NCBI GenBank assembly: GCA_963854835.1
Contig: OY978526.1
Location: 88,464,846 to 88,528,845, forward strand
Direction: 5' to 3'
Length of the DNA: 64,000 nucleotides
Source of the DNA: Megamerina dolium
Taxonomy: Eukaryota > Arthropoda > Insecta > Diptera > Megamerinidae
Below the pieces are notes generated by a model that worked only from the letters and a program-made list of their open reading frames with translations, was not told the origin of the DNA and ran no database searches. The translations under genes were made by a program, and so were the position numbers. Shown one piece after another: positions 35,056-44,818 of the stretch (within the stretch, counting starts at the first letter, position 1; every line of letters starts with the position of its first letter).

Positions 35056-36790
35056 TTTATACCCTGCATAATGCAATATGCATGGTATATTCATTTCGGT
35101 CAGATGTTTGTGTCCACTTGAAGGAATCTCCGGAGATATAGACATAGATATATATTCGTGATCAGCGTCGATTAAATTTTCGATTTAACGATGTCCGTCC
35201 GTCCGTCCGTCCGTCCGTCCGTCCGTCCGTCCGTGAAGGAATCTCCGGAGATATAGACATAGATATATATTCGTGATCAGCGTCGATTAAATTTTCGATT
35301 TAACGATGTCCGTCCGTCCGTCCGTCCGTCCGTCCGTCCGTCCGTCTGTCTGTCACCTGGCTGGTTCGCACGATAACTTGAGTAAATATTGAGCTATTTC
35401 GGTGAAATTTGGCATAAGTAATCTATGATCCAAGGGTACGGAGGGGATTGATATTGGGCATGATCGGTCAATAACCACGCCCACACCAAGCATTCAAAGC
35501 GACTAACCTCGAAATTTTCAAAATCTTTAACTTGCTATAACTCACATAATATACCACTTGGGACAACAATATTTGGGACATAGACTTATATTATACTACT
35601 ATATAATCTCGCGAAAAGTGGTTGAGCCACGCCTACTTTTTAGCGTAGCTCTCATACAAAGTGTCTGTACTTCTTTTAAATTGAAACAGCTGTAACTTCG
35701 GCAATCTTGTGTCTAGAATAACTATAATTGACACTTAAATTAATATCGTATTCGGAAATAATCTGGCAGAAAATCATTGTGCCAGGCCTACTCCTTCATG
35801 GGTCTCCCATACAAAGTCGAGGGAATTAAACTAAAATTTTAAGCTCCATAGCTTACAAACCATTTAGCCTAGGACAACGAGATTTAAGGTATGGATTAGT
35901 ATTGTACGAGCAATTAAACTCACAGGAAATGGGCGTACCACGCCCACTGTTTATCGTAGCCCATATACAAATTTTAAATTGAAACAGCTGTAACTTCGGC
36001 AATCTCCTGTCTAGAATAATCATAATGGACACTTAAATTAATATCGTAGTCGGAAATAATCTGGCAGAAAATCAGTGTGCCACGCCCACTCCTTCATGGG
36101 TCTCCCATACAAAGTCAAGGGAATTAAACTAAAACTTTTAAGCGCCATAACTTATAAACCATTTAGCGTAAAAGAACGAGATTTAAGGTATTGATTAGTA
36201 TTGTAGGAGGAACTAGACTCACAGGAAATGGACGCGCCACTCCCACTGTTGATAGTAGCCGCCATACAAAATGACCGAATTTCTTTTAAATTGAAACAGC
36301 TGTAACTTCTGCATCCTTCTGTCTAGAACAATCATAATTAACACTTAGGTTAATATGGTAGTCGGAAATAATCTGGCAAAAAATCAGCGTACCACGCCCA
36401 CTTCTTATTGGGGCTCCCAGACAAAGTTGAGGAAATTAAACAAAAATGTTAACCACCATAACTTAGAAACTATTCAACGTAGGACACCAAATTTAAGGTG
36501 TGGATTAACATTGAAAAATTAATTGGATTTACTAGAAAGTGGTAAGCCACGCCCACTTTTTATATAGCTCCCATACTAAGCCTCGGAATTATCTTAAAAT
36601 CCTTTTACTTCGTCAAAGTCAACCATATTTCGGGTGTAAATTAGTAGTATATGCAAAAATTGTTTCTCGAAAAGTGGAAATAAAAGAAAAGTTGGATATT
36701 CGAGTAAACTTTTTATATATAAATCTACATATGCAGGGTATAGTTTGGTCGGCCCCAGCCGACTGTAAGGAGATTTTTTTTTTTACATAT
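35056..36790. mobile_element. Helentron/mini-me-like non-autonomous element
   Basis: The ends share a perfect 12-bp inverted repeat: ATACCCTGCATA at 35059-35070 and TATGCAGGGTAT at 36730-36741. The right copy is followed by a 6-bp-stem hairpin (GTCGGC CCCA GCCGAC, 36748-36763) and a T run. Near the left is a TA-rich tract, a roughly 37-bp core and a GTCC/GTCT array, the organisation described for dipteran mini-me elements. The interior (35640-36560) is made of diverged repeats of about 300 bp carrying TTAAATTGAAACAGCTGTAA and CCACGCCCAC. Helentron-derived elements (DINE-1 type) are known to have subterminal inverted repeats plus a 3' hairpin; assigning this one to them is inference. Confidence 0.65.
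35120..35354. repeat. Tandem duplication of mini-me core plus GTCC microsatellite
   Basis: GAAGGAATCTCCGGAGATAT starts at 35120 and again at 35235 (period 115 bp). Each unit ends in a GTCC array (35193-35234 and 35308-35354, the second ending in GTCT units). The core TCGTGATCAGCGTCGATTAA is identical in both copies. Confidence 0.95.
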
Positions 36791-37219
36791 GAACCATTGG
36801 AATGTGGAATAATTTGCCTTAAGGTTTGCAATACCATTGTTTTAAATCGCATGCAGTAAAATGCACAAATGCCGGTTCACTGCCTCCATGACTACAATCA
36901 TTTCATTGGATAAATGCGCACCAGGTTTCTTCCTTAATTAGTTGGAAATTCATTGCATTTCAATCCATTCTCTATAACATTGATAGCGTTGCAGCAGGAA
37001 TAAAAGCAGTAGCAATGCAATAGATGAAGGATAATGTAGGAAAGTTGTGTTGCCAGAAGAGAAATACGTCTGAAAGAGACTCTTGTAAAAACACAGTAGT
37101 TGTTTTTTCGCAAAATATTCAATTCGATACCAAAGCATTCGATTTCAAAAAACGCTCGATACTTCCCTTTCAGTAGATAGCACCAATTATGTAGTGTATG
37201 TATCGAAAATACATATAAA
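36791..37219. other. Non-coding stretch
   Basis: Nothing recognised; a CATCATCATCATCAT run lies at its right edge (37220-37234). Confidence 0.45.
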
Positions 37220-37680
37220 TCATCATCATCATCATAGTTCAGCTCTACAAACCGTAGTGGGTTCTCCAGTTTCTCGCACCAATCGCTATAGCATCCTCTT
37301 CAATTCCGTCAACTAGTCGTTTCCGTGGTTAACCTCTGTTTGCTAGTGGCTAATATTGCATAATTTATATCTGCGCCCTCGTGTTGATCATTTTTAAGAC
37401 ATGGCCAATCCATCTAAGACGCTGTGATTTTACAAATTACAAATTACAAATTACATTTACAAAAATGTCTTCCCCATGGCATGATTTGTAGAAGCTCTGC
37501 ATTATTTCTGATTCCATATTTCCCATCTGCTATGCGTTTTGGGATAAATATTTTCCCCGGAATATGCCTGTCAAAGATTCGCAGGGTCTCTTTGTCTGCA
37601 CCCTGCGTCATACTCCTTATTTCAGAGCCATAAGCAGCCACTGGTCTTCTGGTGCGCATAATGGTTACCATTATTTAGAA
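37220..37680 (-). mobile_element. LINE reverse transcriptase C-terminal fragment
   Basis: Minus strand: VAAYGSEIRSMTQGADKETL (the YGSExW block), RIFDRHIPGKIFIPKRIADG, IRNNAELLQ, then, after a gap, LRWIGHVLKM, RKRLVDGIEEDAIAIGARNW. These are the ordered C-terminal blocks of RTE-like RTs. Broken by shifts and stops. Confidence 0.72.
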
Positions 37681-38360
37681 GTCCATTTTTCCCAGCTTTC
37701 ATTGGCTAATTATTTGTTATCTCCGTAAAATTTTTTCGAAATATGCTTTCTCCCCGTTTTTCCTACCTTTCCTCTTGGACTCTGCCTTGAAAATTGAAAT
37801 TTTTATCAATTACACTTCCAACGCTCCGAGGATGCCGCGAGAACGGTGAAATATATGAAGGATTCCCATAAATACTCCTCCTCCTCTACATTTCCAACGA
37901 ATATAATTATTTCTTATCTCCACCCCGTAAGGAGGCTCATCTATAAAATTGAGCGGTTTAAAAACTGCAATTATTTTTGCATCTTTAGGAAAAAATTCTT
38001 GAAGTGATTCAAAGTTAATGTTTTTCGCTAATGTGCTGCTATGAAGTTAATTGTAAAATTTCAAATTAAAAAATTACCTCAAAACTGACCAAAAATCTTG
38101 CATAGAGTGGTGAAATGTATGGCCGACTTTCTATAATTTTTACACCCCATTTTCACCGAACATACTTACCCTATCATTACACTTTTCAGTGGCTCCACCA
38201 TTGAATTAATGCTTTTATTATAGCTTAAAATAGCACAAAAGTAAGCTATTCCGAATCTGTACTATTTTTCCTTGCTCGATACGATCATACAATATTATCC
38301 ACTTCAATCAACAGTGTTATGTATATCAAAGCATTAAATCGAACTCCTTTCATCATTCTA
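37681..38360. other. Non-coding stretch
   Basis: AT-rich; nothing recognised before the rosa element. Confidence 0.45.
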
Positions 38361-38395
38361 TATAAAGGGTTATCCATTTTGCGGTTTCAAAAGTA
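38361..38395 (+). repeat. Left terminal inverted repeat of the rosa element
   Basis: Pairs with 39635-39669 in reverse complement with one mismatch (T against C at the 20th base). Confidence 0.92.
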
Positions 38396-38469
38396 AATGT
38401 AAATAAAACACATATAAAATATTTTTTATCATGATATTTCTTTTTTATTATAAAGTTTGAACGTTGACA

Positions 38470-39558
38470 TTATGTGTGAAATACTACATCATTTAAATTA
38501 CCACCACGCGAATTGTTGCAAGCATCGATTCTTTTGAGGTTATTTTCGACCACTTTTTGACACATATTGGGCGGTATCTCAGCCATAACGTGACGAATGT
38601 TGGTTTTTAGGTGCTCAAGAGTTAAAGGTTTATTTGTATAAACACGGTCTTTCGCGTAGCCCCACAAAAAAAAGTCAAGCGGTGTCAAATCACATGATCT
38701 TGGTGGCCACTTGATATCGCCACGACGAGAAATTACGCGGCCAGAAAATTTCTCTTGCAATAAAGCCATATTCGCTCGAGTTGTGTGGCATGTGGCACCG
38801 TTTTGTTGAAACCACATATTCTCTAAGTCGTATTCTTCAATAGCAGGCAAAAAAAAGTCGGTTATCATATGACCATAACGATCCGAATTGACGGTGACAG
38901 TCGTCGTTCCATCGTCGTTTTCGAAGAAGTAAGGTCCAATCACACCTCCGGACCAAAGAGCGCACCAAGCAGTGACTTTTTGTGGATGTAGTGGCCTCTC
39001 TTCAATTACTTGAGGATTCTCAGAACCCCAAATACGACAATTTTGTTTGTTAACATACCCACCGAGTGAGAAATGTGCTTCGTCGCTGAAGAAAATTTTG
39101 TTCGAAAAATCGCCGTCCACCGCCTGTTGTTCAAGCACCCATTCGACGTATCTACGACGTTGTGAATAGTCAGCTGGCTTCAGTTGTTGTGTGAGCTGGA
39201 TTTTATATGGATGTAGGTGTAGATCCAAATGCAAAATACGCCATAATGTACCGTAAGACAGTCCTAATTCCTGAGAACGACGATGAATCGACACATTCGG
39301 GTCTTCGGCAACACTTTCACTTACAGCAGCGATATTTTCGGTGGTACGAGCGAAACGATGATGCACAGGCCTTACAATATCTGTAACCGATCCAGTCTCT
39401 TCATATTTCTTCACAATTTTGCCAATTGCTTGCGTAGTTGAACGATTATGTAAACCATAATCTCCTCTTAAAGCACGATATGTGGCTGTGGCAGAATCAC
39501 CATTTTTGTAGTAGGTTTTTACAATTTTAATGCGTTGTGCAATAGTTAAGCGATCCAT
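38470..39558 (-). CDS. rosa-family transposase, 362 aa, second catalytic Asp changed to Asn
   Basis: Transposase of the Tc1/mariner superfamily, which would cut and paste the surrounding element at TA sites. Residues 1-110 hold paired helix-turn-helix DNA-binding motifs (RIKIVKTYYKNGDSATATYR; RRSQELGLSYGTLWRIL). The RNase H-like catalytic core runs from about 150 to 310: FFSDEAHFSLGGYVNK (Asp159), MWFQQNGATCHTTR (residue 253) and CDLTPLDFFLWGY (Asp295). The 41-residue spacing between positions 253 and 295 marks the DD41D (rosa) family, first described from Ceratitis rosa. Position 253 is AAC (38800-38802) where the family has GAC, so the protein should lack the second metal ligand and be catalytically dead although the frame is open. 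It ends GGNLNDVVFHT. The ATG at 39556-39558 starts the conserved MDR(L)T N-terminus. Confidence 0.95.
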   Translation of the reverse strand: MDRLTIAQRIKIVKTYYKNGDSATATYRALRGDYGLHNRSTTQAIGKIVKKYEETGSVTDIVRPVHHRFARTTENIAAVSESVAEDPNVSIHRRSQELGLSYGTLWRILHLDLHLHPYKIQLTQQLKPADYSQRRRYVEWVLEQQAVDGDFSNKIFFSDEAHFSLGGYVNKQNCRIWGSENPQVIEERPLHPQKVTAWCALWSGGVIGPYFFENDDGTTTVTVNSDRYGHMITDFFLPAIEEYDLENMWFQQNGATCHTTRANMALLQEKFSGRVISRRGDIKWPPRSCDLTPLDFFLWGYAKDRVYTNKPLTLEHLKTNIRHVMAEIPPNMCQKVVENNLKRIDACNNSRGGNLNDVVFHT

Positions 39559-39634
39559 TTTCGCAAATGTCAGACTGAAAAAGAAAGAAATTGTTTTAAC
39601 AACTCAATTTGACAGATGTCGAATTCTAGCCCTA

Positions 39635-39669
39635 TACTTTTGAAACCGCGAAATGGATAACCCTTTATA
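39635..39669 (-). repeat. Right terminal inverted repeat of the rosa element
   Basis: Reverse complement of the left repeat; followed by the TA duplication. Confidence 0.92.
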
Positions 39670-40202
39670 TACAAATAAGACAGTTTAAATAGTTTGTTTT
39701 GTTTATTTTGTTATTTTATTTATTTTAATATTTTTGTACGAAATAAAATAATAAAAAAAAAAAAATACAAAATTATTAAACACAACTGTTTGTTAAAATA
39801 TAAGAGTGGTATGCATGTAAATCGAACTAAACATTAATAACTTTTAATGCTTAAAAACTAAGAGAATACATGTACATGTGTAGAAAATAAAATTGAACAT
39901 TTTTAAAACTTACAATTATAATTGTGGTAAAGCACACTGTATTTAATTATTTTAAAAAAGAAAAAAAATTTGAAATACTAAAAATAAAAAATTGAAATAC
40001 TAAAAATTAAAAAAAAAAAACAAAAAATTGAAGTTAATAAATATTTTCTGCTACTATTCAGGAATATTTTAAAATATTACAATATTTATACATAATTAAC
40101 AGAAATATATGAAATCGATAAATCAAAATATGTGATTGAAAAAATTAAGAAAATATAAATTGTTTTGCATAATTAGTAAAATTAGGCTAACGACATTATC
40201 GT
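39670..40202. other. AT-rich stretch, probable 3' UTR and downstream DNA of the AT-hook gene
   Basis: Very AT-rich. On the minus strand it has several AATAAA-like motifs (for example within 39690-39760), any of which could be a polyadenylation signal. None can be singled out. Confidence 0.4.
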
Positions 40203-40561
40203 TTACTGTTCTGCATTATCATTGGGTGCTTGATAATACGTGAGAGAACTGCCAGGTCCTGTTGTTGAGATATTACTTCCACCACCACCGCCATAACTAC
40301 TTCGTTCTGAATGCGCCGGACTTGGTGCTGGACTAATAGCTGGACTGCGACTAAGTGGCGTTGCACCTGGACTATGCCCCAGGGGTACAACTAATGGTCC
40401 AATAGGTTTGCGTGTACGTGGTGCACCGCGTACACCTTGATTGGTTGGTCCGCCGGTTTTTAGACGTGGTCGTCCAGGACCACGTTTGACACGTGTCGGC
40501 GGTATAGTCGGTGTGAAAGAGCCTTCACCAGTATTGGTCAATAATTGTTGTTGTTGAGAAT
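40203..40561 (-). CDS. AT-hook protein, last coding exon
   Basis: The final exon of a nuclear DNA-binding protein (inferred from AT-hooks, which bind the minor groove of AT-rich DNA). It opens after the acceptor TTATGTGTAG at 40562 and codes DSQQQQLLTNTGEG, then an AT-hook-like RVKRGPGRPRLKTGG, a second basic segment GVRGAPRTRKPIGPL, a Ser/Pro-rich segment (SRSPAISPAPSPAHSERSS), a Gly run, and ends TYYQAPNDNAEQ with a stop at 40203-40205. Codon use is GC-richer than the surroundings, consistent with a real exon. It enters in phase 1 (two bases complete a codon), which fits the upstream exon at 46407-46592. Low-complexity composition prevents a confident ortholog call. A frame-shifted reading of the same DNA (40390-40196) is a shadow. 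Confidence 0.85.
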
Positions 40562-41929
40562 CTACACATAATAAATGGGATGAAAATGAAATGAATTTTT
40601 ATTTAGTAAATTGATTTTGAGTTTTAGTCATAGTCTGGGGGTAATACAAATGCAGTGATTCTATCATATAGCACGTTCATAAGTAAGTACATGCAAAAGA
40701 GGAACACATTTATAATATTAACATTGCAAAGCAATCGATTTAAATACTCTCATTATTATATTGCCTCATGTCGTATGTGGGTTTCAGTATAATTATATAT
40801 TTTTTTTTTTTACCGCACGTGCTTCTCTCATTTCAGGGATTTACTTCCGTTCATAATATACTAGTACGAGTATTACATGTTCACAACATAAGTAGCTTAT
40901 CGTGAACGTGAACGTTGACAACAATTCGTGTTTGTCATTATAATTATGCGATATATATTGTTTTTGTTGTTGGTTTGTCCTGTCTACTCTTGTTGATTTT
41001 GTAATGGCTAATTTGAACAGAGTGCTTGCAAAAAAAAACAAAAAAAAAAACCGAAAAATGCACATGTGATTTTCGTCTGCTCCATTAAGCTGATTTATGC
41101 AATTATCAGGCGTGTAATCATGCTACAAATGTTTACTACAAATGTATACATTATGTATATATACATTTGTATACATTATGTATATATACATACGTGTGTA
41201 TACATTTGGCAAATTGTGAACGTGTCTTTATTGAAAACATGATGATTTTAAATTAATTCATTACATCACACATATTTAAATTTTGCATTCTATAGCTGCA
41301 AGGAGAAATATGAACAATTTTCGACATGACATTTGTTAAGTGAATCTCAGAGATTTGCCACAAACGGAATTAAAGACTATCGCATTTTCGGCTAAATTCA
41401 TTAAGACGATTAAATTTAACATCAGCTAAACCTAATAACAGACGATTTGTAGAAATTTCATTTCAATTTCGTCATATTTTGATGACGCTTCGAAAATGAT
41501 GAAATTTCACAGACTGCTCTTTATTCAGTAGAGCCTTCATCGACTGACAATAAATCAGCTTCAGTTGAGTAGGACTTCGGGGTTGATTGATAGGCATTGA
41601 TTGATGATAGCTTTAAAATGTATTTTTAGCACAATAAAATTTGTGTCTGTTTCTTTAAAAAATCCTTCGTAACCACTAGGCATTATTACGATACATCACA
41701 TTCGAGTATCGATTAAAGATGCTTGTAAAGGGTTTCTTTAATCGGTTATGCGACTTCATCATTGGCTTCAGTAGGAAATCCTGAGTGCAATTAGACTCTT
41801 CAACACTACGCAGAAGGCTAAGGCGTTTGTTAATCGAAGCAACGACACCCAGGAGTGATCATAGTTAGGTTAGGTTATTGTGGCTGCTTAGGTCAGAGGG
41901 GCCAATTGTGATACCACCGAGATTCTCTT

Positions 41930-41976
41930 CCAATACTGTTGTGCGTGTTAAATTTGGACAGCATTAGAAGGGACCT
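41930..41976 (-). mobile_element. SINE 3' end, detached part of copy C
   Basis: In reverse complement, AGGTCCCTTCTAATGCTGTC then AAATTTAACACGCACAACAG and GGAAGAGAATCTCGG, which is the 3' part of the SINE. It continues copy C on the other side of the inserted copy D. Confidence 0.8.
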
Positions 41977-42221
41977 GTCCTATCGGCAAGCAATTGCCAA
42001 TGCTTCCGGCAGTAACAGCATGCCATGGAAAAGCTACTGAAAGAACTCTGTGACAATGCTAAAAAAAAAGTGACGTCGCAGGAGTTCTACCAGTCGGAAC
42101 CGAGTAAAATAAGTAGGTGCCTTCTAATACTGTCCAAAATTTAACACGCACAACAGTAATAGAAGAGAAGCTCTGCCAAAGATCCCTTCGGGGCTTTATG
42201 TGCCACATATTTTTTTTTTTA
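41977..42221 (+). mobile_element. SINE, copy D, inserted into copy C with target duplication
   Basis: A 5'-truncated plus-strand copy (from CGGCAAGCAATTGCCAATGC through CCTTCTAATACTGTCCAAAA to CCCTTCGGGGCTTTATG and CCACATA) ending in a T run. It is flanked by TAGAAGGGACCT (41965-41976) and TAGAAGGGGCCT (42222-42233), a 12-bp duplication with one mismatch that is itself part of the SINE body of copy C. This shows insertion of one SINE into another. Confidence 0.88.
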
Positions 42222-42479
42222 TAGAAGGGGCCTAATTATATTAGCCGATTCCGAATGGCAGAACTCTTGTGACATGACTTTAACTTAGTTTTTAAGAAGC
42301 AGCATTTTTGGCAAATTGTTACTGCCGGAAAAATTGACAATTCTTGCCGACAGGTGGGTACCGTTCGAAAGAAAAATCTTTTCGATATTAAATTTTATTA
42401 TGCTTCAGCCGGGAATTGAACCCACGACATACATACTGATCAGAAGGCCAACACACTAAACACTGAGCTACGGCACCCC
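42222..42479 (-). mobile_element. SINE, copy C
   Basis: Minus strand: head GGTGCCGTAGCTCAGTGTTT (A box), an 8-bp longer loop, GGGTTCAATTCCCGGCTGA (B box), then the body to TAATTAGGCCCCTTCTA, interrupted by copy D and continued at 41976-41930. Confidence 0.85.
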
Positions 42480-42639
42480 AGGTGTGATCATAGAGAAGTT
42501 AAATTTGCGAGGGCGGCTAGATAAGTCAGTACCTTTGTGAATTTACTGCAAAGTAAATTTAAATGCAACATTCTTCCTGTTAATTATCATCTGTTAATAG
42601 CCTACCGTCAAATATTGCGTAAGCTGCATCATTTAAATT

Positions 42640-43398
42640 GTGTTTGACAGCCACTGAAAGCAGGCAACCAAGCAAATTTCGACAAAAATGGGAAAAAGTG
42701 AATTCCGTGCGCGGATACCACCACTATTTTTTCATGAATATGAAAAAGCTATTCGCAAAATGGACACAACAACAACAAACGCAGAAATTTAACCATTTCA
42801 AAAAGAGTGCTTGGCGATATTCAAACGTAGTTGGGTCCAGTTTTTGTGCCGTTTCGTAATCGTGAAACATAAATTTATCACAATACATCAGAGACTATGG
42901 AGTAGTTGTGAAAGTGTGTTTTCATGGTGAATCGATGCCCATAACCATAAAATCATGGCGAGAGATTTGTTGGGATGCGACCGATGTCATTCACATCGAC
43001 ACATTGACCTAGAAAAGCGTGATTTTTTGATTTCCTGCATTATACAGATCTGCTGGATCCATTCGACGCCGATTTAAAGCAAAAACTACTACATTTGATG
43101 AAGAAGTAGAACGCCAGGCGCACAAGTCCGCAGTAGCAACGGCAAAATTGAATGAATTAGATTACGAATTGCTCCCTCATCCTGTATATTCTCCAGATTT
43201 AGACCGCTGCGACTATTTTCTGTTTCCAGAGTTGGAGTTGGTGGTCTGACCCGGTAAGATATTTGGGTGGGATGAATGTCATAGGTTTAATTTGAGAGCC
43301 TTGTGAAAAAATTTTTATTTGCAAGTGGAAGAACGCTGGACTAAATGTATCGAGCTGAAAGGAGATTGCGTTATTTTAAGAAATAAAGTCCTTTGTGA
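42640..43398 (+). mobile_element. Mariner transposase relic, family 3
   Basis: Frames in order: HYFFMNMKKLFAKWT (N-terminal remnant), AVATAKLNELDYELLPHPVY, SPDLDRCDYFLFPELE (third catalytic Asp), VEERWTKCIELKGDCVI. The start of the catalytic core (first Asp) is missing or unrecognisable, and stops are frequent. It differs in sequence from the other mariners here. Inverted ends were not found. Confidence 0.75.
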
Positions 43399-43628
43399 GG
43401 AAAAAATTTGATTTCATTCAAAAAGCCTGCCCCCGTATTTATTTCATTTTTCCTTTATCTTTACCATAAGTACCACTACATTCGATACTTGTGGGTTCTT
43501 CTGATCTTTAGAAGGAAAAAATTTGATTTTATTCAAAAAGGCTGTCCTCGTGTTTATTTGATTTTTTCTTTATCTTTACCATAAATTCCACTACATTCGG
43601 TACCTGTGGGTTCCCTGGCTCTGTGGTT
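43399..43628. repeat. 115-bp tandem duplication
   Basis: GGAAAAAATTTGATTTCATT starts at 43399 and its near copy at 43514. Both run through TTTATCTTTACCATAA and CCACTACATTCG to TGTGGGTTC. The second copy runs on into SINE copy I. The first carries only TTCTGATCTTTAG of that SINE, so part of the SINE head was deleted from it. Confidence 0.9.
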
Positions 43629-43735
43629 AGTCTTCTGATCTTTAGGTCGTGGGCTCAATTCCCGGCTGATATTAACTTACTGAAACGGCAGTGAAAATTA
43701 GCCATGAAAAAGCTTCTAAATGAAATTTCTGACAA
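43613..43735 (+). mobile_element. SINE, copy I (head and start of body)
   Basis: CTCTGTGGTTAGTCTTCTGA, then GGGCTCAATTCCCGGCTGA (B box). After a short gap, GGCAGTGAAAATTAGCCATG and AAAAGCTTCTAAATGAAATT from the body. The middle is shortened relative to copy B. Confidence 0.75.
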
Positions 43736-44818
43736 CAAATTTTCGGATACAATGAAAAGTGTTTGAGTTCCTTTCGAAATTATAACTTCCGTTCATACAA
43801 ATTAATTTCGACAAAAAAAAAAAACACAAAAAGAAAATTCAATCCGCTTAATTTTCGCGTACTCATTGTTCATTTTTTCCCTTACATCATTGCATACTTC
43901 TACTATTTCATATCGCCTTTTGTATACAATTTCGAGAGCAATTCACACATACTCGCTTAAGTACTTAACACATACCGGGACTTAAGTACATGTGAATGCT
44001 GTATGCGTCAATAAATAAAAGCGCATCTGTATTGCACATTTGAACGCACGAAATAGAATGCATTACAAGGATGTTTTGTGACAAACCAGCAGGAACATAT
44101 TGTATATTGGGGGGATGTTTATTTTCACAATGACAAATGAGCGCAAACGGGGATAGTGTTCATACGTTTTTTCGTGCATACAAATATGTACATACGAACT
44201 TGTATGTTTTTTTGATTTAAATCTTTGAGCAAATATTTGCTTTGACTTGTACATGATACAAATTTAAATCATGATGATGATACGCAGTTAGAAAATGGGG
44301 GCTCATTCTCGTTGAAGAAGCGTGGAAGAATAAAGTGGTTTGCATCAAAAGGAGGGCAATTACACAATAAGCGTATGCTTGATGTTTAGCAAAAAAGAAT
44401 AACAGAAAGCTACCAAAGAAAACCAATCATCTCTCTCATCTCAGAGCAAACGATTTAGTGACACGTTCCTAATTTCCAAATGATGCCGAATTGTAGATAA
44501 AAAATTGCCTTTGTAACTTTTCTTAATATTGCAGGCAGGCAGGCAAGTATTTAATTACATTGTTGAAGTTGCACAGCTTTTCAAAGAAATGATAAGTACT
44601 CCTTAAGAGCGGCTTTTGTAATATTTTATTAAGCTTGCATCAGGCTTTATGTGAAATTATGCAAAGATGGTGGTTTCGGCATTCTAATTCCATTCATTTC
44701 TTGTTCAACATTATTTCGACAATTCCTTTACATTAAATTATTCGACTTTAACTTCTTTTTGCAGCACATTGGTATTCTTTTGGCAGAATTTAGATCATTA
44801 ATCCATCCATCCATATTC
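43736..44818. other. Intronic non-coding DNA
   Basis: AT-rich with a GCAGGCAGGCAGGCAA run near 44534. Nothing coding is recognised. Confidence 0.5.

Larger units (their letters stand above)
38361..39669 (-). mobile_element. Complete rosa-family (DD41D) Tc1/mariner element
   Basis: About 1309 bp. The inverted ends are about 35 bp with one mismatch: TATAAAGGGTTATCCATTTT from 38361, and the reverse complement of the right end, TATAAAGGGTTATCCATTTC, ending at 39669. TA duplications lie at 38359-38360 and 39670-39671. One uninterrupted transposase frame (38470-39558) fills it. It sits about 530 bp downstream of the AT-hook gene stop codon, in the same orientation. Intact ends and frame suggest recent arrival. 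Confidence 0.93.

Noticed and set aside
35193..35354. CRISPR-like array or satellite from the GTCC repeats
   Set aside because: 4-bp units without spacers, in a eukaryotic genome; part of a mini-me-like element.
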